A stretch of DNA of 64,000 bases from positions 1,426,001 to 1,490,000 of the forward strand of contig NZ_CP014209.1 of assembly GCF_001636295.1 (NCBI RefSeq), written 5' to 3'. The DNA is from Isoptericola dokdonensis DS-3 (GTDB lineage Bacteria; Actinomycetota; Actinomycetes; Actinomycetales; Cellulomonadaceae). The position numbers and the translations under genes are program-made. The notes beneath the pieces were generated by a model. That model did no database searches and was not told the DNA's origin. It saw nothing but the letters and a program-made list of their open reading frames with translations. This document shows, in pieces, positions 53,134-61,892 of this stretch (position 1 is the stretch's first letter; each line of letters begins with the position of its first letter).

Positions 53134-53186
53134 CGGACAAGGCCTGCGCACCGCCGCACGATGCGAGTGCGTTCCCCTGACATCCC

Positions 53187-53345
53187 TGCGCTGACTCGGC
53201 GCGCGCCACGCTGACTCGCCACGTTCTGCGCTGACTCAACGCGTCCTGCGCTGACTCGCGCCGCCCCGCGCTGACTCGCGCCGCCTTGCGCTGACTCGCG
53301 CCGCCCCGCGCTGACTCGCGCCGCCTTGCGCTGACTCGCGCCGTT
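53187..53345. repeat. 20-bp tandem repeat array, eight units
   Basis: CTGACTC occurs at 53191, 53211, 53231, 53251, 53271, 53291, 53311 and 53331, exactly 20 bases apart. The last five units are nearly identical and alternate CCGCCCC and CCGCCTT before GCG. This fills much of the 462-base gap between the PKD-like gene and the HNH gene; the rest holds the likely promoter of the HNH gene. Spacers are too short and repetitive for a CRISPR. Confidence 0.85.
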
Positions 53346-53595
53346 CCCGGCAACCGGACGAACGGCGCAGAGCGGTGGATCTTGGGCTCGGGAGGCCGTG
53401 GCACGACGCCGGTCGGACCGAAAATGCTGGACTTCCGGGCATCTCACCTCTAGTTTTCATCGTGACGGACGCCACAGCGGCGCCCGTCCGGTGGTTGCTG
53501 AGCGACCGCCGCCGCCCGAGCCATCGACCCGACGAGGAGCCGCCAGCAGCGCACCGACCATCCAGGTCGGGCGCACCACCGGAAGGAGCAGGACC

Positions 53596-54075
53596 GTGGC
53601 CGACGTGCTGGTCCTCAACGCCGGCTACGAGCCGCTGCACCGCGTGTCCGTCAAGCACGCCATCACGATGCTGGTGCGCGAGGTGGCGGTGGTGGAGGAG
53701 TTCGTCGAGGGTGCGTCGTTCGGCCCGTATCCGCTGCCGCGGGTCCTCCGCCTGGTCCGGTACGTGACGATGCGGTGGGTGTACCGAGGTGGTGGGCGTC
53801 CGTCGGTGACGAAGGACGGCGTGAAGCGGCGGGACGGTGCGTGCGCGTACTGCGGTGGTCCGGCGCAGACCGTCGATCACGTGGTCCCGCGGTCCCGGGG
53901 TGGGGACAGCTCGTGGCTGAACCTGGTGGCGGCGTGCGAGCCCTGCAACCATCGCAAGGCGGACCGCACCCCGCTGGAGGCGGGCATGCCGCTGCGGGTG
54001 ACGCCGTACGTGCCGGACGCCGACCACGGTCTGGTCCGACGTCACAGACGCGCGCGGACCCTCGCCGCCGCCTGA
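53596..54075 (+). CDS. HNH endonuclease
   Basis: 159-aa HNH nuclease of the small stand-alone type common in actinobacteria. An N-terminal part (VLVLNAGYEPLHRVSVKHAI) is characteristic of this group. The HNH core follows: zinc pair CAYC (Cys83, Cys86), DHVVPRSRGG with His95, Asn109 in WLNLV, then CEPCNHRKADRTP (Cys114, Cys117, His119). The GTG at 53596 has AAGGAG 8 bases upstream; a longer frame from 53398 has no ribosome site. Its cellular role is not known. A terminator follows directly. Confidence 0.9.
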   Translation: MADVLVLNAGYEPLHRVSVKHAITMLVREVAVVEEFVEGASFGPYPLPRVLRLVRYVTMRWVYRGGGRPSVTKDGVKRRDGACAYCGGPAQTVDHVVPRSRGGDSSWLNLVAACEPCNHRKADRTPLEAGMPLRVTPYVPDADHGLVRRHRRARTLAAA

Positions 54076-54096
54076 CAGCCGGCGGGCCGCCGGCTG
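54076..54096 (+). terminator. Terminator of HNH gene
   Basis: 9-bp perfect stem CAGCCGGCG / CGCCGGCTG with a 3-base loop, starting right after the TGA. Confidence 0.7.
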
Positions 54097-54141
54097 ACGA
54101 CGGACGGCCGTCAGACCGCCGTCCGGACACATCGTCCAGTC

Positions 54142-54173
54142 GCACCGGCAGCACCGGCAGCACCGGCAGCACC
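54142..54173. repeat. Nine-base direct repeat
   Basis: GCACCGGCA in three adjacent copies plus a partial fourth, in the gap between the two HNH genes. It probably arose by slippage. Confidence 0.7.
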
Positions 54174-54248
54174 AAGGAAACCGGCGCCGTCGCACCTCAC
54201 GCATCAGAGCCGGGATCCCGGAGGGACCGCAGCACCGCGCCCACCGAT

Positions 54249-54295
54249 GCCGCAGGACCTCAAGCATCACCCTCCGATGCGTGAGGTCCTGCGGC
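54249..54295. terminator. Bidirectional terminator hairpin between HNH genes
   Basis: Perfect 14-bp outer stem (54249-54262 with 54282-54295), one mismatch, then a 5-bp GCATC/GATGC inner stem. It lies 13 bases past the stop of the minus-strand gene and beyond the HNH gene on the plus strand, so it can serve both. Confidence 0.75.
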
Positions 54296-54307
54296 GTCAG
54301 GCCGGGT

Positions 54308-55318
54308 TCAGCGCCCCTCGACGGGCTCCCAGCGGTCGGCGTCGGCCTCGTCGGCGGCGACGCGCGAGATGGCACCGGTGACGGGCTGCGGCACGGCCGG
54401 GCCCTGGGCGTCGAGCACGCGGGACGCGACGACGGTGCTGCCGAAGTTGGCGTGGCACTCGGTGCAGTACCACTCGGGGGCGGGCACGGGGACCTCGAAG
54501 CCGCCGTAGACGACGTCGGGCTCGGCGCTGACGACGTCGTCGGAGAACGTCATGCCCCACACGATGCGCTTGGTCTTGCCGCGCACGCCGCAACCGGGGC
54601 ACTGGGGGCGCAGGCGGTTGCGCTGCGACGACACGCTGTGGGCGTGCATGAGGTCGTGGCACTGCCCGCACAGCAGGTGGACGTCGCGGATGACCTGGTC
54701 GAGGGTGCGGCCGCCGGCGGTGGTGGTGCCGAGGCGGACGGCGCCGTCGTCGTGGGCCTGCAGCTCGTGGACGTCGACGAACCGCTCGCAGGTGGCGCAG
54801 CGCTCCTCGCGGCGCATGGCCCAGCCGGTGACGGCACGGTGCCCGATGAGGCGCAGCACGTGGACGTCGGGCGCGGTGTGCCCGGCACCGCAGTCGCCGG
54901 GGTCGATGGTGTGCACGGGGCCGTCGTGGAACTGGTTGGCGACGCCGTCGAGCACCGCGCGGGCGTGCTCGGCGGGGAGCCAGCCCGAGGAGCCGATGTA
55001 GGCGTCGGCGCCGTCGAACAGGTCGGCCCAGACGATGGGGCGGTCGGGCCCGAACAGCTCGTCCGTCACCCAGGAGTCACCGTCGGAGGACCCCATGAGC
55101 TCGACCGAGGCGACCACGCCCGCGTCGCCCAGCACGGTCACGACGACGTCGCCGCGCTTGGGTCCGTCCGGCCCGCCGGGCAGCGAGTGCTCGCGGGAGC
55201 GCGTGGCGATGGCCACGGACTCGCGCAGCCAGTCCGTGGACCAGTTCAGGTACACGGACGGCACGAGCCAGGCCGGCAGGGAGGAGACGGACGGGAGGGC
55301 GTCGGCTTCGGTGCTCAC
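54308..55318 (-). CDS. HNH-like protein with extra zinc ribbons
   Basis: 336-aa protein of no recognised full-length family. An N-terminal region of about 150 residues is followed by Cys pairs: CATC (174, 177), LLCGQCHDLMHAH (Cys217, Cys220, His221, His225), CPGC (240, 243) and WYCTEC (285, 288). The pattern CxxC, LQAHD, LCxxCHxxxH fits an HNH nuclease core, and the last two CxxC pairs suit a zinc ribbon. The GTG at 55318 is chosen because TATGTT lies seven bases upstream. An ATG at 55330 lies inside that -10. Confidence 0.75.
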   Translation of the reverse strand: MSTEADALPSVSSLPAWLVPSVYLNWSTDWLRESVAIATRSREHSLPGGPDGPKRGDVVVTVLGDAGVVASVELMGSSDGDSWVTDELFGPDRPIVWADLFDGADAYIGSSGWLPAEHARAVLDGVANQFHDGPVHTIDPGDCGAGHTAPDVHVLRLIGHRAVTGWAMRREERCATCERFVDVHELQAHDDGAVRLGTTTAGGRTLDQVIRDVHLLCGQCHDLMHAHSVSSQRNRLRPQCPGCGVRGKTKRIVWGMTFSDDVVSAEPDVVYGGFEVPVPAPEWYCTECHANFGSTVVASRVLDAQGPAVPQPVTGAISRVAADEADADRWEPVEGR

Positions 55319-55325
55319 GGCCCAG

Positions 55326-55331
55326 AACATA
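55326..55331 (-). promoter_or_regulatory. Leaderless -10 of HNH-like zinc protein gene
   Basis: TATGTT, seven bases before the GTG at 55318. Confidence 0.55.
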
Positions 55332-55402
55332 CCCGTTCGTCCCGTCCGCGCCCAGACCCTTGCCCGCGGCTCCCCTCTCGGCTGCGCCGCCGCCGGCGCC
55401 GC

Positions 55403-55825
55403 TCACCGCCCGGCGAGCGCGTCGGCCTCGTCGTCGGTGAGCAGCCGGGAGCGGATGAGGAACCGGACGCCCTCGGGCGCCTCGACGCTGAACCCGGCGC
55501 CGCGGCCGGGCACGACGTCGATCGTCAGGTGGGTGTGGCTCCAGTACTCGAACTGCGCCCGGGACATCCATACGGGCACGGTGAACGAGGCGTCGTCGTC
55601 GGGGTCGGTGAGCGGAAGGTCGCCGAGGTGGACGTCGGCGTCCCCGACGAGGAAGTCGCCGTCGGGGTAGCACATGGGGCTGGACCCGTCGCAGCAGCCG
55701 CCGGACTGGTGGAACATGAGGTCGCCGTGCCGGCGCCGCAGCCGGGCGAGGAGCCCGGCCGCGGCGTCGGTGACGGCGACGCGGGCCGGGGGCGCCGGGG
55801 CGCCCGCGGTGGCGTCGTCGGACAT
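55403..55825 (-). CDS. DUF779 protein, aldehyde dehydrogenase partner
   Basis: 140-aa protein of the DUF779 family, whose genes usually follow an aldehyde dehydrogenase gene. Its exact role is unknown. Cys-rich block HQSGGCCDGSSPMCYPDGDF (about residues 39-58) and a C-terminal FSVEAPEGVRFLIRSRLLTDDE are family features. Its conserved cysteines could bind a metal or protect the partner enzyme; that is inference. The ATG is 14 bases after the dehydrogenase stop, so the two are cotranscribed. Confidence 0.9.
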   Translation of the reverse strand: MSDDATAGAPAPPARVAVTDAAAGLLARLRRRHGDLMFHQSGGCCDGSSPMCYPDGDFLVGDADVHLGDLPLTDPDDDASFTVPVWMSRAQFEYWSHTHLTIDVVPGRGAGFSVEAPEGVRFLIRSRLLTDDEADALAGR

Positions 55826-55839
55826 CGTGAGCCTCCGGC

Positions 55840-57363
<1,524 letters not shown>

Positions 57364-57438
57364 GGGAGGTGCCTCCTCGCACTGCTCACGCGTCGCCGGG
57401 TCGCAGCGACGACGGCGCCTCGTCGCGCCGTGCGGCCG

Positions 57439-57444
57439 ACGGTA
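57439..57444 (-). promoter_or_regulatory. -10 element of aldehyde dehydrogenase operon
   Basis: TACCGT, 76 bases before the ATG at 57363. The GTTGCAAC sites lie just upstream, at the -35 region. Confidence 0.5.
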
Positions 57445-57453
57445 GGACGGCGA

Positions 57454-57472
57454 GGGTTGCAACCCCGTTGCA
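57454..57472. promoter_or_regulatory. GTTGCAAC palindromes, likely regulator site
   Basis: GGGTTGCAACCC (57454-57465) is a perfect 12-bp palindrome. It shares bases with a second dyad, TGCAAC-CCC-GTTGCA (57458-57472). Their position over the -35 of the dehydrogenase promoter fits control by the adjacent GAF regulator. Confidence 0.6.
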
Positions 57473-57518
57473 GCGCGCCCGCCCGGTCCGGGCCACCGGT
57501 CGGGCGTGCCGGGGCGGT

Positions 57519-58784
57519 TCAGCGCAGGGCGGCGTCGACGACGACGAGGTGGGCGCGGGCGCGGTGCCAGCGGGCGCTGCCGGGGGCGGTCACCTGCACG
57601 AGGCGCTGCCACGCCTCGACGTCGTCGGCGCCGTCGTCGCCGGCCGTCCAGGCCTCGAGGGCGACGGCGTCCCCCCGGGCGAGGACGGCGGCCCGCAGGT
57701 CGGCGGCGAGGTCCGCGCGGGCGCGCTCGACGCCGGGCGCGGTCGACCGGGGCAGCAGGGGCCCGGGGCAGGCGGCGAGCGCACCGTGCAGGTCACCGCG
57801 GGCGAGGCGCTCGCGGACGACGTCGACGTCGCTGCGCAGCCCGGGTGCCCGCCGGTAGGGCCGGGAGCCGGTGACGACGTCCCCGGCGGCGCGGCGCAGC
57901 CGGGAGATCTCGGCGCGGACGGTGACCTCGGACAGGTCACCGGGGTGCAGCAGGACGGCGAGCTCCTCGCTGGTGAGGCCGCGCGGGTGCTCGCCGAGCA
58001 GGGCGAGGATCTCGGCGTGCCGCCCGGACAGGCGGTGGGGGCCGTCGGGCAGGTGCAGCAGCGGTGCGGGGCCGAGCAGGACGACGGCGGGGCGGCGCGG
58101 GTCGACGGCGGGGCCGGGCGCGCCGGCGGCGGCGAGCTCGCGCTCGATGCTGGCGACGGCGGCGCGGACGAGGGAGAGGGCGACGTGGGAGCCGGCGGCC
58201 CGTCCCCCGGTGACGTCGAGGACGCCGAGCACGCGCCCGGTGGCGTCGTGGACGGGGGCGGCGACGCAGTTGAGGGACTGCACGGGGCGCGCGAAGTGCT
58301 CGGCGCCGAGCACCTGCACGGCGCGACGGGTCGCCAGGGCGGTGCCGGGAGCGTTGGTGCCGACGTCCTGCTCCCGCCAGACGGCGCCCGGCAGGAAGCC
58401 GACGTGCTCGGCGGTGCGGCGGGTGCGGGTGTCGCCCTCGACCCACAGCAGGCGGCCGACGTCGTCGGAGACCGCGACGACGAGACCGTCGTCGGCGGCG
58501 CCGTCGACGACGAGGTCGCGCACGAGCGGCATGAGCGGCGCGAGGGGGTGGGTGGAGCGGTAGGCGTCGAGCTCGGCGGCGGTGAGGCCGGTGGGCGCGC
58601 CGGGGCCGTCGGGGTCGACGCCGGACGTGCGGCTGCGGCGCCACGACTCCGCCACGAGCGGGTCGAGGTGCGGTGGCAGCAGGCCGGTGTCGAGGAACGT
58701 CCCGTGGGCGTCGAGCACCCAGCGGCGGTCCCGCCGGACGTCCGCGCGCGGACGCTCCGTGGACGGTGTGCCACGACCCTGCAC
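57519..58784 (-). CDS. GAF domain transcriptional regulator of aldehyde dehydrogenase
   Basis: 421-aa regulator related in its N-terminal half to AcoR-type activators but without the AAA+ (sigma-54) domain. Residues 25-60 ([22 protein letters not shown]) and the GAF region ([25 protein letters not shown] to [22 protein letters not shown]) are typical. Near residue 245 a winged-helix-like part begins ([29 protein letters not shown], then [17 protein letters not shown]). The C-terminus is Arg/Ala-rich. The GTG at 58784 has GGAGG 6 bases upstream. Upstream of, and on the same strand as, the dehydrogenase genes it probably controls. Confidence 0.85.
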   Translation of the reverse strand: MQGRGTPSTERPRADVRRDRRWVLDAHGTFLDTGLLPPHLDPLVAESWRRSRTSGVDPDGPGAPTGLTAAELDAYRSTHPLAPLMPLVRDLVVDGAADDGLVVAVSDDVGRLLWVEGDTRTRRTAEHVGFLPGAVWREQDVGTNAPGTALATRRAVQVLGAEHFARPVQSLNCVAAPVHDATGRVLGVLDVTGGRAAGSHVALSLVRAAVASIERELAAAGAPGPAVDPRRPAVVLLGPAPLLHLPDGPHRLSGRHAEILALLGEHPRGLTSEELAVLLHPGDLSEVTVRAEISRLRRAAGDVVTGSRPYRRAPGLRSDVDVVRERLARGDLHGALAACPGPLLPRSTAPGVERARADLAADLRAAVLARGDAVALEAWTAGDDGADDVEAWQRLVQVTAPGSARWHRARAHLVVVDAALR

Positions 58785-58820
58785 CGAGAACCTCCGACGT
58801 CGTCGTGCGGTGGTGCCGCC

Positions 58821-58826
58821 AGTGTA
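58821..58826 (-). promoter_or_regulatory. -10 element of GAF regulator gene
   Basis: TACACT, with a leader of about 30 bases before the GTG. Confidence 0.5.
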
Positions 58827-58915
58827 GGCACGGCACCGCCGCACGCTCGCCGAGCGGTCTCACATCGTGGTCCCACATGATGGACGACGGGTGTCGCCCC
58901 CGGTGAGGGCATGTC

Positions 58916-58921
58916 TAGGGT
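58916..58921 (+). promoter_or_regulatory. -10 element of rhodanese-sufE pair
   Basis: TAGGGT, 35 bases before the ATG, which has its own AGGAGG. -35 weak. Confidence 0.45.
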
Positions 58922-58956
58922 GGGCCCAGGAACCCGCCACGGACCAGGAGGACACC

Positions 58957-59868
58957 ATGTCCGCACCGCTCGACCCGAACCCCCGCCTCCAGGAGTACGC
59001 CCACCCGGAGCGCCTCGTCACCACGGAGTGGCTCGCCGCCAACCTCGGCAACCCCGACCTCGTCGTCGTCGAGTCGGACGAGGACGTCCTGCTCTACGAG
59101 ACCGGCCACATCCCCGGCGCCGTGAAGGTCGACTGGCACACCGACCTGCTCCTGCCCGTCGAGCGCGACTACCTCGACGGCCCCGGCTTCGCCGACCTGC
59201 TCGGCTCCAAGGGCATCGGCCGCGACACCACGATCGTGCTCTACGGCGACAAGAACAACTGGTGGGCCGCCTACACCGCCTGGGTCTTCACCCTGTTCGG
59301 CCACGAGGACGTCCGCCTCCTCGACGGCGGCCGCAACCTCTGGGTCGCCGAGGGCCGCGAGCTCACCACCGACGTCCCCGCCCCGGCGCACGTCGCCTAC
59401 CCGCACGTCGACCGCGACGACACCACGTTCCGCGCCTTCAAGGAGGACGTGCTCGCCCACCTCGGCCACGGACCCCTCGTCGACATCCGCTCCCCGCAGG
59501 AGTTCACCGGCGAGCGCCTCCACATCCCGGACTACCCCGAGGAGGGCGTGCTCCGCGGCGGCCACATCCCCACCGCGCACAACGTCCCCTGGGCCACCGC
59601 CGTGTCCGAGGACGGCACCTACAAGCCCCGCGCCGAGCTCGAGGCCATCTACCGCGAGGGCGGCCTCGGCCTGCAGCTCGACGACAAGGTCATCACCTAC
59701 TGCCGCATCGGCGAGCGCTCCAGCCACACCTGGTTCGCGCTGCGCTACCTCCTCGGCATCGACGACGTCCGCAACTACGACGGCTCCTGGACCGAGTGGG
59801 GCAACGCCGTGCGCGTGCCGATCGTCGCCGGCGACCAGCCGGGCGAGGCTCCCGGGCGCGCCGCCTGA
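58957..59868 (+). CDS. Sulfurtransferase (thiosulfate/mercaptopyruvate type, tandem rhodanese)
   Basis: 303-aa protein with two rhodanese domains. The N-terminal one is inactive-like ([27 protein letters not shown]). The C-terminal one carries the active-site loop [13 protein letters not shown] with the Cys near residue 248. CRIGERS matches actinobacterial thiosulfate sulfurtransferases (CysA/SseA type). It is followed within 14 bases by sufE, which also handles sulfur. AGGAGG lies before the ATG. Confidence 0.94.
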   Translation: MSAPLDPNPRLQEYAHPERLVTTEWLAANLGNPDLVVVESDEDVLLYETGHIPGAVKVDWHTDLLLPVERDYLDGPGFADLLGSKGIGRDTTIVLYGDKNNWWAAYTAWVFTLFGHEDVRLLDGGRNLWVAEGRELTTDVPAPAHVAYPHVDRDDTTFRAFKEDVLAHLGHGPLVDIRSPQEFTGERLHIPDYPEEGVLRGGHIPTAHNVPWATAVSEDGTYKPRAELEAIYREGGLGLQLDDKVITYCRIGERSSHTWFALRYLLGIDDVRNYDGSWTEWGNAVRVPIVAGDQPGEAPGRAA

Positions 59869-59870
59869 GA

Positions 59871-59876
59871 GACACT
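59871..59876 (+). promoter_or_regulatory. Possible internal leaderless -10 of sufE
   Basis: GACACT, six bases before the ATG at 59883, right after the rhodanese stop. It may give sufE its own promoter. Confidence 0.3.
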
Positions 59877-59882
59877 GGGACC

Positions 59883-60338
59883 ATGACCGACCACGCGCCC
59901 ACCACGCCCGAGCTGCCCGCCCAGCTCGCCGCGATCCGCGAGGACTTCCTGGCGCTCACCGAGCCCGACCGGCTGCAGCTCCTGCTCGAGTTCTCGCGCG
60001 AGCTCCCCGAGCTGCCCGAGCGCTACGCGCTGGCACCGGGGCTGCTGGAGAAGGTCGAGGAGTGCCAGTCCCCCGTCCGCGCCTTCGCGGAGGTGGACGA
60101 CGGCGTGGTGCACTTCTACGCCTCGGCACCGCAGGAGGCACCCACCACGCGGGGCTTCGCCTCGATCCTCGCCCAGGGGCTGTCCGGCCTCACCGCTCGG
60201 GAGGTGCTCGACGTCCCCGAGGAGTTCCCCCTCCAGCTCGGGCTGACCCGCGCGGTCAGCGCGCTGCGGCTCAACGGCATGGCCGGCATGCTGACGCGGG
60301 CCAAGCGCCAGGTCGTGGAGCAGCTCGCCGCGTCCTGA
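59883..60338 (+). CDS. sufE: Cysteine desulfuration protein SufE
   Basis: Sulfur-carrier for iron-sulfur cluster assembly; it accepts persulfide sulfur from a SufS-type desulfurase. It has 151 aa, a usual length. Conserved part: LLEFSRELPELPER, then KVEECQSPVRAFAEV with the sulfur-accepting Cys61, and a C-terminal half with GLSGLTAREVLDVPEEF and LRLNGMAGML. Pairing with a rhodanese is common in actinobacteria. Its terminator overlaps the promoter of the next gene. Confidence 0.95.
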   Translation: MTDHAPTTPELPAQLAAIREDFLALTEPDRLQLLLEFSRELPELPERYALAPGLLEKVEECQSPVRAFAEVDDGVVHFYASAPQEAPTTRGFASILAQGLSGLTAREVLDVPEEFPLQLGLTRAVSALRLNGMAGMLTRAKRQVVEQLAAS

Positions 60339-60361
60339 CCCCGCCCGCCGCGACCCACCCC

Positions 60362-60404
60362 CGAGAGGCTCGCGCGCCCGTACCCTGGGCGCGTGAGCCT
60401 CTCG
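60362..60404. terminator. 18-bp inverted repeat over antiporter promoter and start
   Basis: Arms 60362-60379 and 60387-60404 match in 17 of 18 positions; the 7-base loop contains TACCCT, the antiporter -10. The right arm covers the GTG start. It can end the sufE transcript and may also be an operator for the antiporter gene. Confidence 0.65.
60381..60386 (+). promoter_or_regulatory. Leaderless -10 of cation exchanger gene
   Basis: TACCCT, six bases (GGGCGC) before the GTG at 60393, in the loop of the inverted repeat. Confidence 0.55.
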
Positions 60405-61502
60405 AGCGCGCTGCTCGTCCTGTCCGGATTCGTGCTGCTCGTCGGCGGCGGGGAGGCGCTGGTCCGTGGCGCGGCGTCGCTCGCGCGGACGATGGGCATG
60501 TCCGCCCTCGTCGTCGGACTCACCGTCGTGTCCTTCGCGACCTCCAGCCCCGAGCTCGCCGTCAGCGCCGGCGCCGCCCTGTCGGGATCCCCCGGGCTGG
60601 CCGTCGGCAACGTCGTCGGCAGCAACATCGCCAACGTCCTGCTCGTCCTCGGCCTCTGCGCGATCGTCGTCCCCCTGGTGGTGACGTCGCGCGTCGTGCG
60701 CACCGACATCCCCGTGATGATCGGGCTGTCCGTCCTCACCCTGCTCCTGGCGCTCGACGGGACGATCAGCACCATCGACGGCGTCCTCCTGCTCGCGCTC
60801 GTGGTCGCGTACACGGTCGTCACGGTCGTCCTGTCCCGCCGCGAACGTCCCGCCGAGCCGCCGCGGCCGCTCCCCGGGGCCGAGGAGCCGACGAGCCGGT
60901 TCCGGGCGACCCGGGCCCGCTCGATCCTGCTCGACGTGGTGCTCGTCGCCGTCGGCGTCGCCCTGCTCGTGGTCGGGGCACAGCTGCTGGTCCGTGGTGC
61001 GACGCAGGTCGCCACCAGCCTCGGGGTGAGCGACCTCGTGATCGGTCTGACCGTCGTGGCGGTCGGCACCTCGCTGCCGGAGCTCGCCACGAGCATCATC
61101 GCGGTGCGGCGCGGCGAGGGCGACCTGGCGGTGGGCAACATCGTGGGCAGCAACATCTTCAACATCGGCGCGGTGCTGGGCCTGACCGCCGTCATCGCCC
61201 CGGGCGGCGTCGGCGTCGACCCCGCCGCGGTGCACCTCGACCTCCCCCTCATGATCGCCGCCGCCCTCGCCCTGCTGCCCCTGGCGTTCACCGGCCAGAT
61301 CATCAAGCGTTGGGAGGGCGCGCTGCTCGTCGTGCTGTACCTCGCCTACGTCGCGTTCGTGCTGCTCGCCGCGGCGGACCACGACGCGGCCCGGCCCTTC
61401 AGCTCCGCGATGCTCGGGTTCGTCCTGCCGGTCACGGCCGTGTGGCTGGTGGCCCTGGCCGCGTACGAGCTCGGCCTGCGGCGAGGCCGTCGGCAGGTGT
61501 GA
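60393..61502 (+). CDS. Calcium/sodium antiporter, CaCA family
   Basis: 369-aa membrane protein of the CaCA/YrbG type, exchanging Ca2+ for Na+ or H+. About ten TM helices in two homologous halves. The alpha-repeats are [10 protein letters not shown] with [11 protein letters not shown] (about residues 50-85) and [11 protein letters not shown] with [11 protein letters not shown] (about 230-260), both with the conserved Glu and Asn. A cytoplasmic Pro/Arg linker near residues 150-175 joins the halves. Followed within 13 bases by a universal stress protein gene. Confidence 0.94.
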   Translation: MSLSSALLVLSGFVLLVGGGEALVRGAASLARTMGMSALVVGLTVVSFATSSPELAVSAGAALSGSPGLAVGNVVGSNIANVLLVLGLCAIVVPLVVTSRVVRTDIPVMIGLSVLTLLLALDGTISTIDGVLLLALVVAYTVVTVVLSRRERPAEPPRPLPGAEEPTSRFRATRARSILLDVVLVAVGVALLVVGAQLLVRGATQVATSLGVSDLVIGLTVVAVGTSLPELATSIIAVRRGEGDLAVGNIVGSNIFNIGAVLGLTAVIAPGGVGVDPAAVHLDLPLMIAAALALLPLAFTGQIIKRWEGALLVVLYLAYVAFVLLAAADHDAARPFSSAMLGFVLPVTAVWLVALAAYELGLRRGRRQV

Positions 61503-61508
61503 CAGAGT
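61503..61508 (+). promoter_or_regulatory. Possible leaderless -10 of stress protein gene
   Basis: CAGAGT, six bases (TGGGCC) before the ATG at 61515; its first bases overlap the antiporter stop region. Confidence 0.3.
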
Positions 61509-61514
61509 TGGGCC

Positions 61515-61889
61515 ATGACGGTGCTCGTGGCCTACCACGCCTCCCCGCACGGCGAGGCGGCTGTCCGGACGGCACTGGAGGAGTCGCAGGGCCGCGACGT
61601 CCCCCTCCACGTGCTGGTGCTCGACCCGCAGCCCGCGGAGGCGCCGACGCCGGACGCGCTGGCGTCGCTGCTCGGGCCGGCGGACGTCGCGGTCACCTAC
61701 CGCGGGGAGCACGACGAACCGGCCGACGCCATCCTCGACACGGCCGACGCGGTCGGTGCGACCCTCGTGGTCGTCGGGTCGCGCAAGCGGTCCAGCCAGG
61801 GCACGTTCCTCATGGGCACGACGACGCAGCGGGTGCTGCTGGACGCGTCGGTGCCGGTCCTGGTCGTCAAGGACGTGTACGACGCCTGA
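61515..61889 (+). CDS. Universal stress protein (UspA-like)
   Basis: 124-aa small UspA-domain protein. Starts MTVLVAYHASPHGEAAVRTAL with the Asp of the first strand replaced by His. The ATP-binding loop VVGSRKRSSQGTFLMGTTTQRVLLDASVPVLVV is nearly complete (GxRxRS-like then Gx9GS/T). So nucleotide binding is likely. The role, stress tolerance, is general for the family. It is close behind the cation exchanger and may be cotranscribed. Confidence 0.93.
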   Translation: MTVLVAYHASPHGEAAVRTALEESQGRDVPLHVLVLDPQPAEAPTPDALASLLGPADVAVTYRGEHDEPADAILDTADAVGATLVVVGSRKRSSQGTFLMGTTTQRVLLDASVPVLVVKDVYDA

Positions 61890-61892
61890 CGC

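Noticed and set aside
53187..53345. CRISPR array
   Set aside because: Period is only 20 bases, without unique spacers, and no cas genes are nearby.
53236..54375. Minus-strand open frame over the 20-bp repeats giving SAQGGASQR-like peptide repeats
   Set aside because: The peptide repeat is only the tandem DNA repeat read through. It overlaps the well-supported HNH gene on the other strand and has no credible start.
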